Shown here: positions 10,086 through 21,400 of the stretch, one piece after another
Numbering within the stretch: position 1 is the stretch's first letter
How the letters are laid out: the number at the start of each line of letters is the position of its first letter
Source of the DNA: Cladopsammia gracilis
Lineage: Eukaryota; Cnidaria; Anthozoa; Scleractinia; Dendrophylliidae
Direction of reading: 5' to 3'
Assembly: GCA_022457155.1 (NCBI GenBank)
Contig: JAJGOT010000602.1
Location: 314,501 to 378,500, forward strand
Length of the DNA: 64,000 nt
The notes under the pieces: model-generated
Told to the model about the DNA's origin: nothing
Seen by the model: the letters and a program-made list of their open reading frames with translations, nothing else
The model's database searches: none
Program-made: the position numbers and the translations under genes

Positions 10086-11873
10086 CTGCTGGGCTTGATG
10101 CTCGTGGAGGTTTCTTTATTTACATTTTTTTTATTTCATTTCCATTGTTAGGACTCCGCATGCTGGCACCTGTTACAGCCTTTGCTCAAAAACCAGAATT
10201 TCATGTGTTCATTCAAGTTGAATGTAAAACAAATCAGACATTGAATATTTGCTTTTTATAGCGGTGGAATTGGCAAAGGGCACCTTTATACTGTGGTTCT
10301 TTTCGTGTCACTTCTGATGTATTGCAAAGGCCAAGTTTTATAAAATAATGTGATAACTACAATTTTAAAGTTTCAGCTTCGTATTTTCTTCACCGAGTTA
10401 TAAACTGTCTTACTGTTAGCACTGTTGAATAACTATTACAGTGATCATTGGTAATTAGAGGGAGGTAATATTTGGGTTAGCGATCACGTTCCACAGAAAC
10501 TGAATCACCCTTTTCTCGTCTAACACGCTAAAAAAAACTATTTTACGTGGCACGAAAAGTAGTAATTTTGGCATTTTACCGACTTAGTATAAACGTAGCA
10601 TCACTGTTACCACCAAGACCGTTTTTAAACTATTTCTCTGGCTGGAACAAAATCCAGGACATCATCTGCTTCACTTTCTCGACTTTTCTGATGTTGAAAG
10701 TAAAATAGTAGGTTTTTGTTTTGTGAACCTGAATCGTTTGTTTGATTTGTGAATCAACGAACGTTGAAGCTGAATAATTAACGGTTATAGTGCGAAAACG
10801 AAGCGCTATATCACCAGACAGTTAGACAGTTAGCCGACCCTTGCGAAACACGTCCAGAATTCGAAGGGCCCGATGTCAAACCAATGTTGAATCAAAATTG
10901 TACTGGAAAAGGTTTTAACGGTTAAACTGCTTATTCTTGCAATAAGTTAATCAATCAGGCCCATTTTAAGTTCACAGGCTGGGAAAACTTGTAAAACAAA
11001 TTTTGTAGTAAATTAAGGAAGTTTCTCTGATTGGCTAAAGGAAAACGGTGGAATATATAATTATGTTCCTTCCCGTTAATTTCTTTTGTCAAAACGGTTG
11101 TCGTTATAAAAATGTAGAAACGTCTCCAAGTTGTTTAGTCAAAATAAAACAAGACAAGCAATGAACATTCGTTTCGATTAAGACTAAATATTTACAAGGT
11201 GGACATTTCTAAAAAACAAGTTGGAAGTTTAACATTACAAAACGGTTGCTGTAGTTTCGGCTTTGCGTTAAGTTACGAAAAGAGCTTTCTCGAAGCTAAA
11301 ACTAGAAAATTTGGTTAAAACAACAATGACAGGAACTACCAGAATAGACCAGATACTGAAGATGGAAAGAGCTAGCTGCAAAACCACCAAGAAATATTAA
11401 TCTTTGCAGGCTTTCTATTTTTCCTGATTTTTTTTTGGCTTTGCCAGAATCAAACTAAGAAAATTGTGTCTTATCAACTGAATATGAATATATGAAAATC
11501 ACAGTGTGCTATCAACTGCACAGTGTGCAGTGTGCTATCAACTTAAGCAGTTGAAAAAGCAACCGAGATGATAAGGCAAAAACATTCAAAAGCTGGCCTT
11601 TCGAGCACTTGCTCTTCACTCTGACGAAGTTCTACCGATCGAAATGTCAGCCTTTACGGTTGCCAATTTACCTAAGCAACTCAGTTGATAAGACCTTCTA
11701 CCAATGTTAAAAACCGTTTCAATATAAACTGAAGCGAGTTACGTTTCATTGTATTTATCTTTCTGCGCTTAGATCCATGCAATATTTTGTTTCATAGTCG
11801 CCAGCCTCGAGGCTGTTAGACAAGGTCGGCACTGTTGTTTATCTTTGTTTTGTTTTCCTCTGTAAACAAACAG

Positions 11874-13329
11874 GTATATGCCAAAGCTTCTTCGAAGAAT
11901 ATACCTGCTGAGTCTTCCCCAGAAGGCCACTGGTCCAAAAATTTTGCTGCTCTTTCAATTCACCGTCGTAATGACTGGGCTGTTACAGTAAAGGGATTTA
12001 ACAAGCATGTATGGGACTTCGAAGGCTCTACAAGCAAAACCAAACCAGCAAACATTCACGGGATCTTTGCAAGTCATGGCTCGATGCTAATTGCTAACAG
12101 TGAAGAGGCGCTGAAGGTCCATGATGTGAAAAAGGGGTGGGATTGGACCAAAATTCCCGGCGCTACTACGATGTCACTGACTCTGTTGGAAACAACATTA
12201 AAGCGAAGAAGAAATTTTAGTCCTAATTCTTATGCTGGAGGCGTTACCTTTCAGGGATCAGATGCTTTACCCAATGGAGTTTTTGGGATGGACTTTAAAC
12301 AACCCAAGTATCAATGGGAAAATTATCCCAATTCCAAAATAAAGCTCTTGTTTAAGAAGTCTGTTTTCTTCCATAAAAGTCTCTTGGTCTGTCTGGGTAG
12401 TAACATAGAACTAAAGAGAGGAGGACCCGGAAAGAAGGCGATGACAACACTTTTTCAAGACAAGTTGGCAACAGGTTCTTCTATAAAAGTCGATGGTGCC
12501 CAAAAAACCAAAACAACAACTGCATTTGAAGCTATGACTCCGTCCAATTCAAAGCCTTACACCCTGGTAGACACAAAAGGCAACAGCTACTTCATTCCAA
12601 AAACAATTGCACCAAGTCTCAAGGTTCACGTCAAAGAACAAAGCTCGGAAACTCCATCGGCTGAAAAAATCTAAAGGTTATTATGGTACCGCCTGGTTCG
12701 AACATAGTGCCTCGAATAACAAGTATGAGTACGCAGTTTATGTGAAAACACCGTCATCTCAACACACAGCCGACACAGCCTGGACTTACAAAGAAGATAA
12801 CAAGCCGAAAAAGTTATACGAAGTTCTGAAACAGGACGAAGAGGCACATGTGGTGAAATTTGACTTAGATCCAGAGAGCTTGAACGAAAGAAATCCCTTA
12901 TATGGCTACGTAATATTTAAGGGCGCCAATACTGTCCATCAGGATAGTCCAATCAGTTCAGTCAGCCAATGCAAGCAATGTCGCATTATGTTGGAAGATT
13001 CAGATGATAAAATACGCCTAAGCATTAGCTACCCTGACCTGGATTTTCATGATGGCTCAAAAAAAATAAAAGTGTTGACCACGATATCAGAGATCGGCGC
13101 CACTGAGTTGTTTGACGTGGAGAGCAAAGAAAAGGAAGTAAAGGTAGTTCTAAAGACACAAGTAAGCACGAATTTTCCAACGGCGAAGGTTCATGGATCG
13201 CCACCTGGCTATACGCCAACTATCAAAGTGGAGAAATCTCTTACTCCCGCAACCAAGGGCGACACGGTTATCTTCTCTAATCTCAAAAATGGGTTCAGCG
13301 TGGAAGTTATATTAACAAAATCTTCTTAA
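11874..13329 (+). CDS. PL8 lyase C-terminal exon with one frameshift
   Basis: This continues the lyase from phase 0 with the central and C-terminal beta-sandwich domains. SPEGHW, ALSIHRRNDWAVTVKGFN, VWDFE (the glutamate aligning with the family's catalytic Glu), KKGWDWTKIPGATT and TLFQDKLATGSSIKVDGA appear in the family's order. The frame breaks at a run of six A (12664-12669): one frame ends EKI-stop, while the next continues KSKGYYGTAWFEHS and runs to a stop at 13329. One A fewer would join them. The frame after the break has no stop for 220 codons and keeps family features (YEYAVYVKTP, LYEVLKQDEEAHVVKFDLD), so the break is recent, polymorphic or a sequencing error. Confidence 0.8.
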
Positions 13330-14807
13330 GTTCAAGTTCACATCTCTACAAATGTGTATTTCCACTGTCGTTTAATTAAAAAACGGATGAAAATGAAACG
13401 AAGGTTAGTAACTGTTGTGTAAAATGAAACGTTCGATCCTTTTTTTATGTCCTTAAAGCTCTTAAGTTCGCGCAACCCCTGCTGAGGCCTGCGTTGTAGG
13501 CAAATACTGAACTTGTGAATTTTTTTGTTGCGGCAGAAAAATGGCGGCAGCAGTAAATTATAAATCATTTGATTGATTGATTCAGATTTTATTTGTTGGA
13601 TAAATTTATAATACACAATATATTTATTCAGCATGTTTTAATATTTGAGAATTTCGGACTGTTTAGAAAAAGGATTCTGACGTAAACTGAGGCGGCTGCG
13701 AAAAAAGTTGAACTAGGAACCATGTTCAACTTTTGAAAAAGTGCGCGCGTGCGTATAAAAACGACAGTGGAAATCCAGCTTAAATTGCCCTTAAGTAAAC
13801 TTTTGTTTTCTTTCACATTTACAGTAGTTGTGTAGTTATAATAAGTTATGATAATGAATGATTTGAAAAAAAAAACCTCAATGTTGTCAGTGCCATATTC
13901 GTACACGGTCAATATGTACATAAAGTAAACACTAGAGGCTGTTGAGAGAATAAGAACTCTTCGAATATAATAATCGGGCTGTTCAGTTAGGGTTTATAAT
14001 TTTCTGATAAATGGTAGCCTTCTCTCATTTATTAGCATCAACAATTGTGGCCTTTTGTCCTGTCTTGATTTTAGGCTCTAAATTATGATTCGCTCTCCCA
14101 CTACTACTTAAATAAATTAACTGTTATAACTATCTCAATGAATACAACTTGACATTTTCCTGGGTACAATATTTGTCGCGTTAAATGTTCTACGTGGTAT
14201 CAGCCTTGCTTTATACTATGCTATCATATCAAAGTGATTGTTGACATAAATATCATGTTCTATTTCTCATTTAATAAAAATTGAAGTTTTCCTGACTGCG
14301 TCCTTCAAAATTGATTATACCCTGAAAAAGACATTCAACGCTCGATCTCCTACCTTAATTAGCTAACTAACATTAACACACCAGAACATGAAAATCCAAC
14401 CAGACCTCAATGTTGAGCATTTTAGATCGCTCTAAAAGAAAATATTTGAAAGGTCATAGATAAATTATTGTGTAATGTGTTATTTTGCTGGGTGAAAGAA
14501 TAGACAAGGATTTCGTAAGAGCGAGAGTGAAAGTGTCGTAGATTCTGTTGGGCAATGTGAAGGGTGAAGGATGGAAGCGAATGTAGTGAATGTAGCGAAT
14601 GTCAGATGTAATTTTATGTTTCTCCGTAAAAGCACTTAAAGCACTAAATTATGCACTGGGTTTAATAAAGACTCCACGAGATCAAGCTGTGTACAGCTTC
14701 TCATTTTAAGTGGTTTCAATATATAGGTGGAGCTGATAAAATTGTATTTGTATTGTATTCCGAAAATAGCATTCAAGGTTTAATTTCTTATCTTACTTAT
14801 TTCATTT
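13330..14807. other. Non-coding stretch downstream of the lyase
   Basis: No gene seen. A (GATT)n run near 13567 looks like the tail of a short minus-strand retroelement end. About 14615-14705 holds a third copy of the dispersed repeat with TCAAGCTGTGTACAGCTTC also found at 4390 and 23098. Confidence 0.5.
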
Positions 14808-14956
14808 GGGAGGCAGAGTGGTCGAGTGGTTAGGGCGTCGGACTTGTAATCGGGAGGTCCCGGGTTCAAGTCCCGCTCTGACCACTTGCTGGAGTTGTTT
14901 CACGGCAGACCCGAGTTCAACTCCTCGACCACGTGCACGCTTGTAAAATAGCCAAC
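14808..14956 (+). repeat. tRNA-derived SINE, 5' half
   Basis: The tRNA-like head spans about 14813-14885 with A-box-like TGGTCGAGTGGTTAGGGC and B box GGGTTCAAGTCCC. Its anticodon-loop position reads CTTGTAA (TGT, threonine-like), with a mismatch in the stem. The body follows, with ACCCGAGTTCAACTCCTCG. The SINE is interrupted at 14956 by a BEL/Pao element and resumes at 22525, so this is a SINE and not a functional tRNA gene. Confidence 0.85.
14952..14956. repeat. Target-site duplication CCAAC, left
   Basis: CCAAC directly precedes the left LTR and recurs directly after the right LTR at 22520-22524. Five bases is normal for BEL/Pao integration. Confidence 0.9.
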
Positions 14957-15275
14957 TGTAGCGACCGCTTTTGGGTGACGGCGGCGCGAGGGCAACATGC
15001 GTTGCAGAAATTCTGAAAGGTTCACTTCACAATGACCAAAACGTCTAACAAGATCCTTAGTTCCGTTTAATGCTGGTTCACAAGATGTTAACGGACCGAA
15101 GGGACCGTCAAAGACTGTAATGGCTATTACAACATGCTTCGTGCGAAGCCTAAAGAACTGCGTTGGGCGACGTTGCCAAAAACACACTGCTCTCTCGTGG
15201 AGCTTACCAAAACTGAAATCCCGGATGCGCGTGACCGGGTCACGTGTTAAACAAAACGACTGGGAAGGCGTTACA
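14957..15275 (-). repeat. 3' LTR of the BEL/Pao element
   Basis: 319 bp, left end TGTAGCGACCGC, right end GGCGTTACA. It is one substitution away from the other LTR. Confidence 0.95.
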
Positions 15276-15289
15276 TGGCTCCCCCATAC
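15276..15289 (-). other. Polypurine tract candidate
   Basis: Read on the minus strand, GTATGGGGGAGCCA lies directly upstream of the 3' LTR, where plus-strand priming is expected. Confidence 0.55.
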
Positions 15290-15420
15290 ATTGTGAAATG
15301 TATGACTCAACAATAAAATAAATGTCAAAATAATCTTAGTGTTCAAGAGGGTAATTCTTTCTGCTGGCTCCCCGACGGGGTCGTACTCCAGTCTCTCGAA
15401 GTTTCCTTCTGTAACTTGCA

Positions 15421-18400
15421 TCAGTTGTCTCTTCCTTCCTTCGGACGATGAACAAGGATTAGCTTGTGTACGGGTCTATCCAGAAGCTTCTTATTTCCGG
15501 ATTCAGTATAGAAGAGGGAGACTTTGCGAACGAGTCCGTCATCACTGGGATAGACTTGGGTGACTCTGGCGAGAGGCCATTTATTTCTTGGGGAAGAATC
15601 TTCGCAAATCAGAACAATATCGTCAACTTGGACGTTAGGGACGGTCTTGTTCCACTTCTGACGCTTTTGCTGCTGCAGACAATATTCTCTTTGCCATCGG
15701 AGCCAGAATTGGTCAGCCAAGAATTGAACTCTGCGCCATCTCTTTCTGGTGTACAGATCTGGTCGAGAGAAGTTGCCAGGCGGAGGTAGTACTGCCTTTG
15801 TCTTGAGAGTGAGCAAGTGATTTGGTGTGATCGGTTCAGGTGCTTGTGGGTCTGACAAGCTGTCGGTGGTCAGCGGACGGCTGTTCACGAGGTTTTCGGC
15901 TTCAGTGAAGAGAGTACGTAACCCTTCGTCGTCTAGCTGCGTTGAGTGATCTTCGAGGAGGCCAGATAGAGAGGAGCGTACGGTTCGTATCATGCGCTCC
16001 CACACACCTCCCATGTGTGAGGAGCTGGGGAAATTCATCTTGAACTCGATGAAGTCGCATTCTTGTGTTAATAGGAAGTTCTTCACTGCGTCAGTGTTCA
16101 CCTCTGCATTGAGCTCGTTTCTTCCTCCAATGAAGTTGCTTCCTTGATCTGATCTTAGTTGGCGCACTTTGCCTCTTCTGTTGATGAATCTTCTGAGCGC
16201 GTTAATGAATGAACTTGTTTCCATAGTGTTCAAGGTTTCAAGGTGTATCGCCCGGGAGGAGAGGCACGTGAAGACGATGCCCCAACGTTTCAATTCCTTT
16301 CGGCCTTCCTTAATATACCACGGGCCGAAAACGTCCATACCCGTGTAGGTAAAGGGCGGTGCTTGTGTCACACGCTCTTCAGGAAGATTTGCCATCTTTT
16401 GGACTTGTGCTCGTCCGCGCAATTTGTGGCAAATGGCACAGCTTGACAGGAGATGGGAGACAACAGAACGACCGTTCACAATCCAATAACCTGCTTGTCT
16501 GATGGAGTTGTGGGTCATCTCATAACCTGGGTGGTGCTCTTTGCTGTGAAAGTGTCGGATGAGGAGATTCGTCACGTGACTCTTCTTTGGACATATGACC
16601 GGATATTTTATGCCATAATCTAATTCGACTTTCAGGAGTCGTCCGCCAATTCTGAGGATTCCCTTGCTGTCTAAGAAGGGGTCCAGTTTGTAGAGAGAAC
16701 TTGTCTTCTTAATCGTTTCGTTCCTGGTATGAGCACTGTGGCGATCCTGGAACATACCATCTTGGTGGTTGAGACTTTGAAGGATTTGGATCTCCTTGCC
16801 GAAGTGCTCGAACTGAACTGACTTGAGAATTACTTCTTCTGCTAAGCGTAATTCGTCGACTGTAGGGGGGCCGGTGTTGGGCCTTGTGTTGAACTGTTTG
16901 TTAGGGCGTCTCTGTTCTATCATTCTCTGGATGCGCACAACGCTCCTCTTTAGGCGAATGAGGGAAGATGAATGGCGAAAGCGTTCTGGTTCTAGAATAC
17001 TATGAGAGCTCTCCTTCTCTTCGCTCTTGGTTTCTTCATGGCTTGAAATGCAGACGGTGGACTTAGGTTTCTTGACTTCAACGTCTTCGTGTTGTAGATC
17101 CGCAACTTGGTCTAGGCTGATCACCGGTACTTCGTTTTCCCATAGGAATTCAGGGCCATTGAACCATAGTTCGTGTTCAGAAAGCTCTTTGGTGGTGGCA
17201 CCTCTTGACGCGATATCAGCTGGGTTGTTCGGACTGCTAACGTAATGCCACTGCTGTGGGTTTGATCTGTCGCGGATGTGTTGAACACGATTTCCGACAT
17301 ACGTATCGAAGCGTCTTGCGTCATTTCGAATGTACCCTAGAACGACGGAAGAGTCCGTGTAAAACACTTTCACCGGGTTACTGTAGTTAAGCTCTTGGCT
17401 GAGCATGGAGGCTACGTTGGTAGCAACCACGGCGGCGGTCAGTTCAAGGCGTGGAATTGACATTGGCTTTAGTGGCGCGACCCTAGCTTTGCCTATCAGG
17501 AAGCTGACATGTACTTGGCCTGAATTGTTTACAAGACGTAGGTAGGTTACTTGGCCGAGGCCTGTGTTGCTGGCATCGGAGAAGCTGTGTAACTCCACGG
17601 CAACTGGTTCGCCGAAATCAGGTGGCTTGAGACACCTTGCTATCTTGATCGTCTCCACAAGAGGTAGTTCCGATCTCCATTTTTCCCATTGTGAACGGAT
17701 GTGGGCAGGAACTGGGTCGTCCCAGTCGATGCCTTCGCGGCACAGTTCTTGGAGCAACTGTTTTCCGACTAAGATGACAGGTGCAATGACACCAAGCGGA
17801 TCATAAACTGAACTCACAGTTGATAGAATTCCGCGACTGGTGAGAAGTTTGTCCTTGAGCTCAATTCGAAATCCAATGGTATCAGACTGGATGCACCAAT
17901 AGGTACCTAAGGATTGCTGGACAGGTAAGACATCGTGACGTAGATCGAGGTCCTTCAAGTCCTTGGAACGATCTTCAGCAGGTAAGGCTTCCAGCACAGT
18001 CTCACTGTTGCTGGCAAACTTGTGCAGGCGTAGGTTGACTGCTGCGCACATGGCTTGGGTATTCTTGATGACATTGATTGCTTTAGCTGGTGTGGCGAAA
18101 GATTTCAACCCGTCATCTACATAGAAGTCGTTCTTCAAGAAATCTGCAGCCTCATTGCCGAACTGTTCTCTGCCGGCTTCTGCTGTCGTTCTGAGACCGA
18201 AATTAGCAACTCCTGGGGAGGAGACGGCCCCGAAAAGGTGGACGTTCATGTTGTACTCTACGATTTGACTCTCTAAGTTGTTATCCTTGAACCACAGAAA
18301 TCGTAGAAAGTCTCTGTGTTCCGGGCTGACATGAAAACTATGAAACATCTGTTCAATGTCGCATGTCACTGCTGTCTCTTCCTTTCGAAACCGCGAGAGC

Positions 18401-21400
18401 ACACCAACGAGGGCATTCATCATGTCAGGGCCCTGTAGCAGATGTTTGTTGAGAGACTCGTTGTGGAAGATGGCACTGCAGTCGAAAACGATTCTAATTT
18501 GGTCAGGTTTCTTGGGGTGATAAACGTCAAAATGAGGCAAGTACCAAACCTTTCCTGTGGCGGTCTTGAGTTGATCTGATGGGACGAGACTGGCGTGGTT
18601 CTTGTTAAACATTTTCTGCATGAACTCAGTATACTGCTTCAATACTTTGTCATTCTTGAGAAGTTTTCTTTTTATGACTAGTAGCCTGTTTAGGCATTGT
18701 TCTCGGTTGTTCGGCAGACTCAAGTTGTCTGTCCTTAGTGGTAGCGGCATTTCCCAATTGCCCAGTTCATTTGTGTGGATGCTTGTGGTAAGATGATCAT
18801 TGAAACGTCTGTCCTCGACAGACTCGGTGTTCTCAGTGCCTCGGATGGTTCGGCTATGATGTAGTTCACTGTAATCCAATTGCATCATTTCTCTTATCTG
18901 CTGGGGCGTAGTGACATCCTTAGATTGATGTTTGGAAGCGAAAGAGGCTACAGCCTCTTCTCTGGAACTGTTGCTCGTTGGAACATTGAAGAGGTTGTGA
19001 GAATCTTCTCGTCGTACGGTGATGCGGTTAACTGTTGCACAAGCCGTACTGTCTTGTTGGTTGTCTAGACAAACTGGACCGATGATCGTCCAACCAAACT
19101 TGTACTCTTCAGCCCATGGCTCATTGTCTCTGCCGTATATAACGTGAAATGGCTGAAAGGCAGATGGGATGTTACGACCGATTAACAATCCTATCTCTAC
19201 TCCGGGATGATAGTGGATGTGGTGGGTGATCTCCTTAAGGTGCGGCCAGAGTTGGGCGATGTCAGGCGTGGCGATGTCCTGATGGCTAGCTGGAATTTTC
19301 TCTTGTGAGTATGCAAACGGAATCTTAATAGAATTGTGTCGACTGTCTGTGTCCTTGATGTGCAATCCGTTTACTTTCTGAGTACGAACAGTGTTCACGC
19401 CCGCAATCGTACTGATATTGAGGTTAACTTCCTGGCCTTTGACCTGCAGCTGGTCGAGAAGAGTGTCTGTGACGAAGACATCTGTTGACTGGTCATCCAG
19501 AACTGCATAGGTCCGCATCCTTGCTGAAGGGTTGTCTTGATGGAAGACTTCGACGAGAACTATTCTAGCGCATGAACGAGCAGAATGACCTTGATTGCAG
19601 ACTCGTGAGCAAGCAGACCTCGCTTCACTGGCATTAATCACTTTGTGCCTGGATGGGTCATGCAGTACAGTGGCATGTTTCTGTCGACAAATCTTGCAAT
19701 CTAGCCTGTCTTGTTCGCAGTCTCTGGCAACATGTTTGTTGGAATTAACACACTTGAGACAGACTTTGTTTTTCATTAGGAAATCTCTGCGTTCTTCGTA
19801 TCTTAATTTCTGAAACTGTTCGCAATCGTTCATGCTATGGGACTTCATCTTGTGATAGAAGCAATAAGTGTTAGCCGCAGTAGCTTTGGTAGTGTCCGGT
19901 TGCTGAGCATGGGTTGAAAACACATTGGAGATTTCACTTGGTTCTTCGTGATTAGCATTTGTCTCGCCATTGTTACTGGGGGGTGAAGTGGAGGTCAGAT
20001 TAACAGCTGGAGGACGCAGGCGGGGTTGGCGGTTCAAAGGTTTGAAACGGTCTGTCTGTGATGTACCACTTGAACCTGAAGCTTGAACAATTTGAGGTAT
20101 GTTGACACGCTCAGCGTGGTAACGCACTACTTGAGCAAAGTCCGCAAATGAAGGGAATGTGTCCTTGCCTTCTTTCTTCTGAAGTTTCAGCACTTTATCA
20201 GACCATTTGGGCTTGAACCACGATGGCAGCTTTTCGACAAGACTTTGAATCTGTGACGGGTAATTAAGGACTTGGAGACTCGGAATGTGTTCGCTTGCAA
20301 TCTTCACTTGTTGAAGGAAGTCACTGAATTCTTCTAAGGCTGTTGCATCGTTCGGTCCCACCTTTGGCCAGGTTGTTAGTTTCTTCTGAAAACTGGTACT
20401 GATTATCGCTGGGTGGCCAAAACGTTCCTTGAAGATTGTGCGGGCTTGTTGATACGCACCTTCCGGGTTCTGCACTAAGTACTGAAGCTGCTCTACCACT
20501 TTCTTGGCTTTGCCATCCAAATATTGGTACAAGAAGTGTAGTTTCTGTTGGGCTGTCACTGGTGCTGAATCAATCAGACTATCAAAAGAATTCTCCCACA
20601 GGAAGAATTTAGTCTTGTCAGTCTCATCACCCTTAAAAACATCTGGTGTGGCTTGAGGGAGGCGTTGTAGCTGACTGATCTTGGCTAGGGTGTCAGTTAG
20701 TTGCACTGAATAATCTTGAGGTGCAGGGGAGTAGGCTGTATATGACGATGGTACAAACGCTGGAAAATTTCCGCAAAAACCTCTTGGAGGTGTGAGTCCA
20801 ATTTGGGACATAGTACACGCAGGCAATGTGTAAACTGGAGGAGCTTGTCCTCTTAAGCTGAAGGTGGTTGCAGTGGTAGAGTGTGAGATTCGATCGGTTG
20901 ATCCTTGAGGGTCTTGATTCAAAGATACAGATGCAACGTCAAGTGGTGTAGACGATGACGTCACTGTCACTTTAGTCACTGGGGTTGTTCTTGTGTCAAA
21001 GGGCGTTGTAGCAGACGCATCCGGTGTAGATGATGGTGTCACTGTTACTTTAGTCACTGGTGTTGTTCCAGTGCCAAAGGGCGTTGTAGCAGACGCATCC
21101 GGTGTAGATGATGGTGTCACTGTTACTTTAGTCACTGGTGTTGTTCTAGTGCCAAAGGGCGTTGTAGCAGACGCATCCGGTGTAGATGTATATTTGTCAG
21201 TATTTTTGCTGGCAATAAAGGTGTAAATTGGATCATAGGTTTCCGTCGGCAGTGCAGGCGACTGCAGACAGTTTTCTTCTTGCATTGCTTTTTGGTAGAC
21301 TTGCTCTTGTGCAATGACTTCTCCAAGTTCTTTTTGTATTTTCAACTGTTCCAATTTCTGTTTTTGTTCGGCAATAACTGCTGAAAACTTTAACGTTTCT

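Larger units (their letters stand above)
7598..11873 (+). other. Large intron of the PL8 gene
   Basis: The donor is GTAAGT after 7597 and the acceptor is TTTTCCTCTGTAAACAAACAG at 11873, so the junction reads MDK-VYAKASS in phase 0. The intron carries a decayed minus-strand CR1-like LINE (8040-10085) with a hairpin and (TA)n insertion. From about 10090 to 11830 I see only AT-rich sequence and a small duplication of CACAGTGTGCTATCAACT near 11500-11545. Confidence 0.7.

Noticed and set aside
11835..11873. Hydrophobic N-terminus FIFVLFSS as a signal peptide of a separate lyase gene
   Set aside because: There is no ATG and it is the polypyrimidine tract of the intron read as codons; the exon joins the upstream lyase domain.
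14813..14885. Functional tRNA-Thr(TGT) gene
   Set aside because: The sequence is tRNA-like, but the anticodon stem has a mismatch and it continues into a SINE body and (TTA)n tail, so it is a SINE head.
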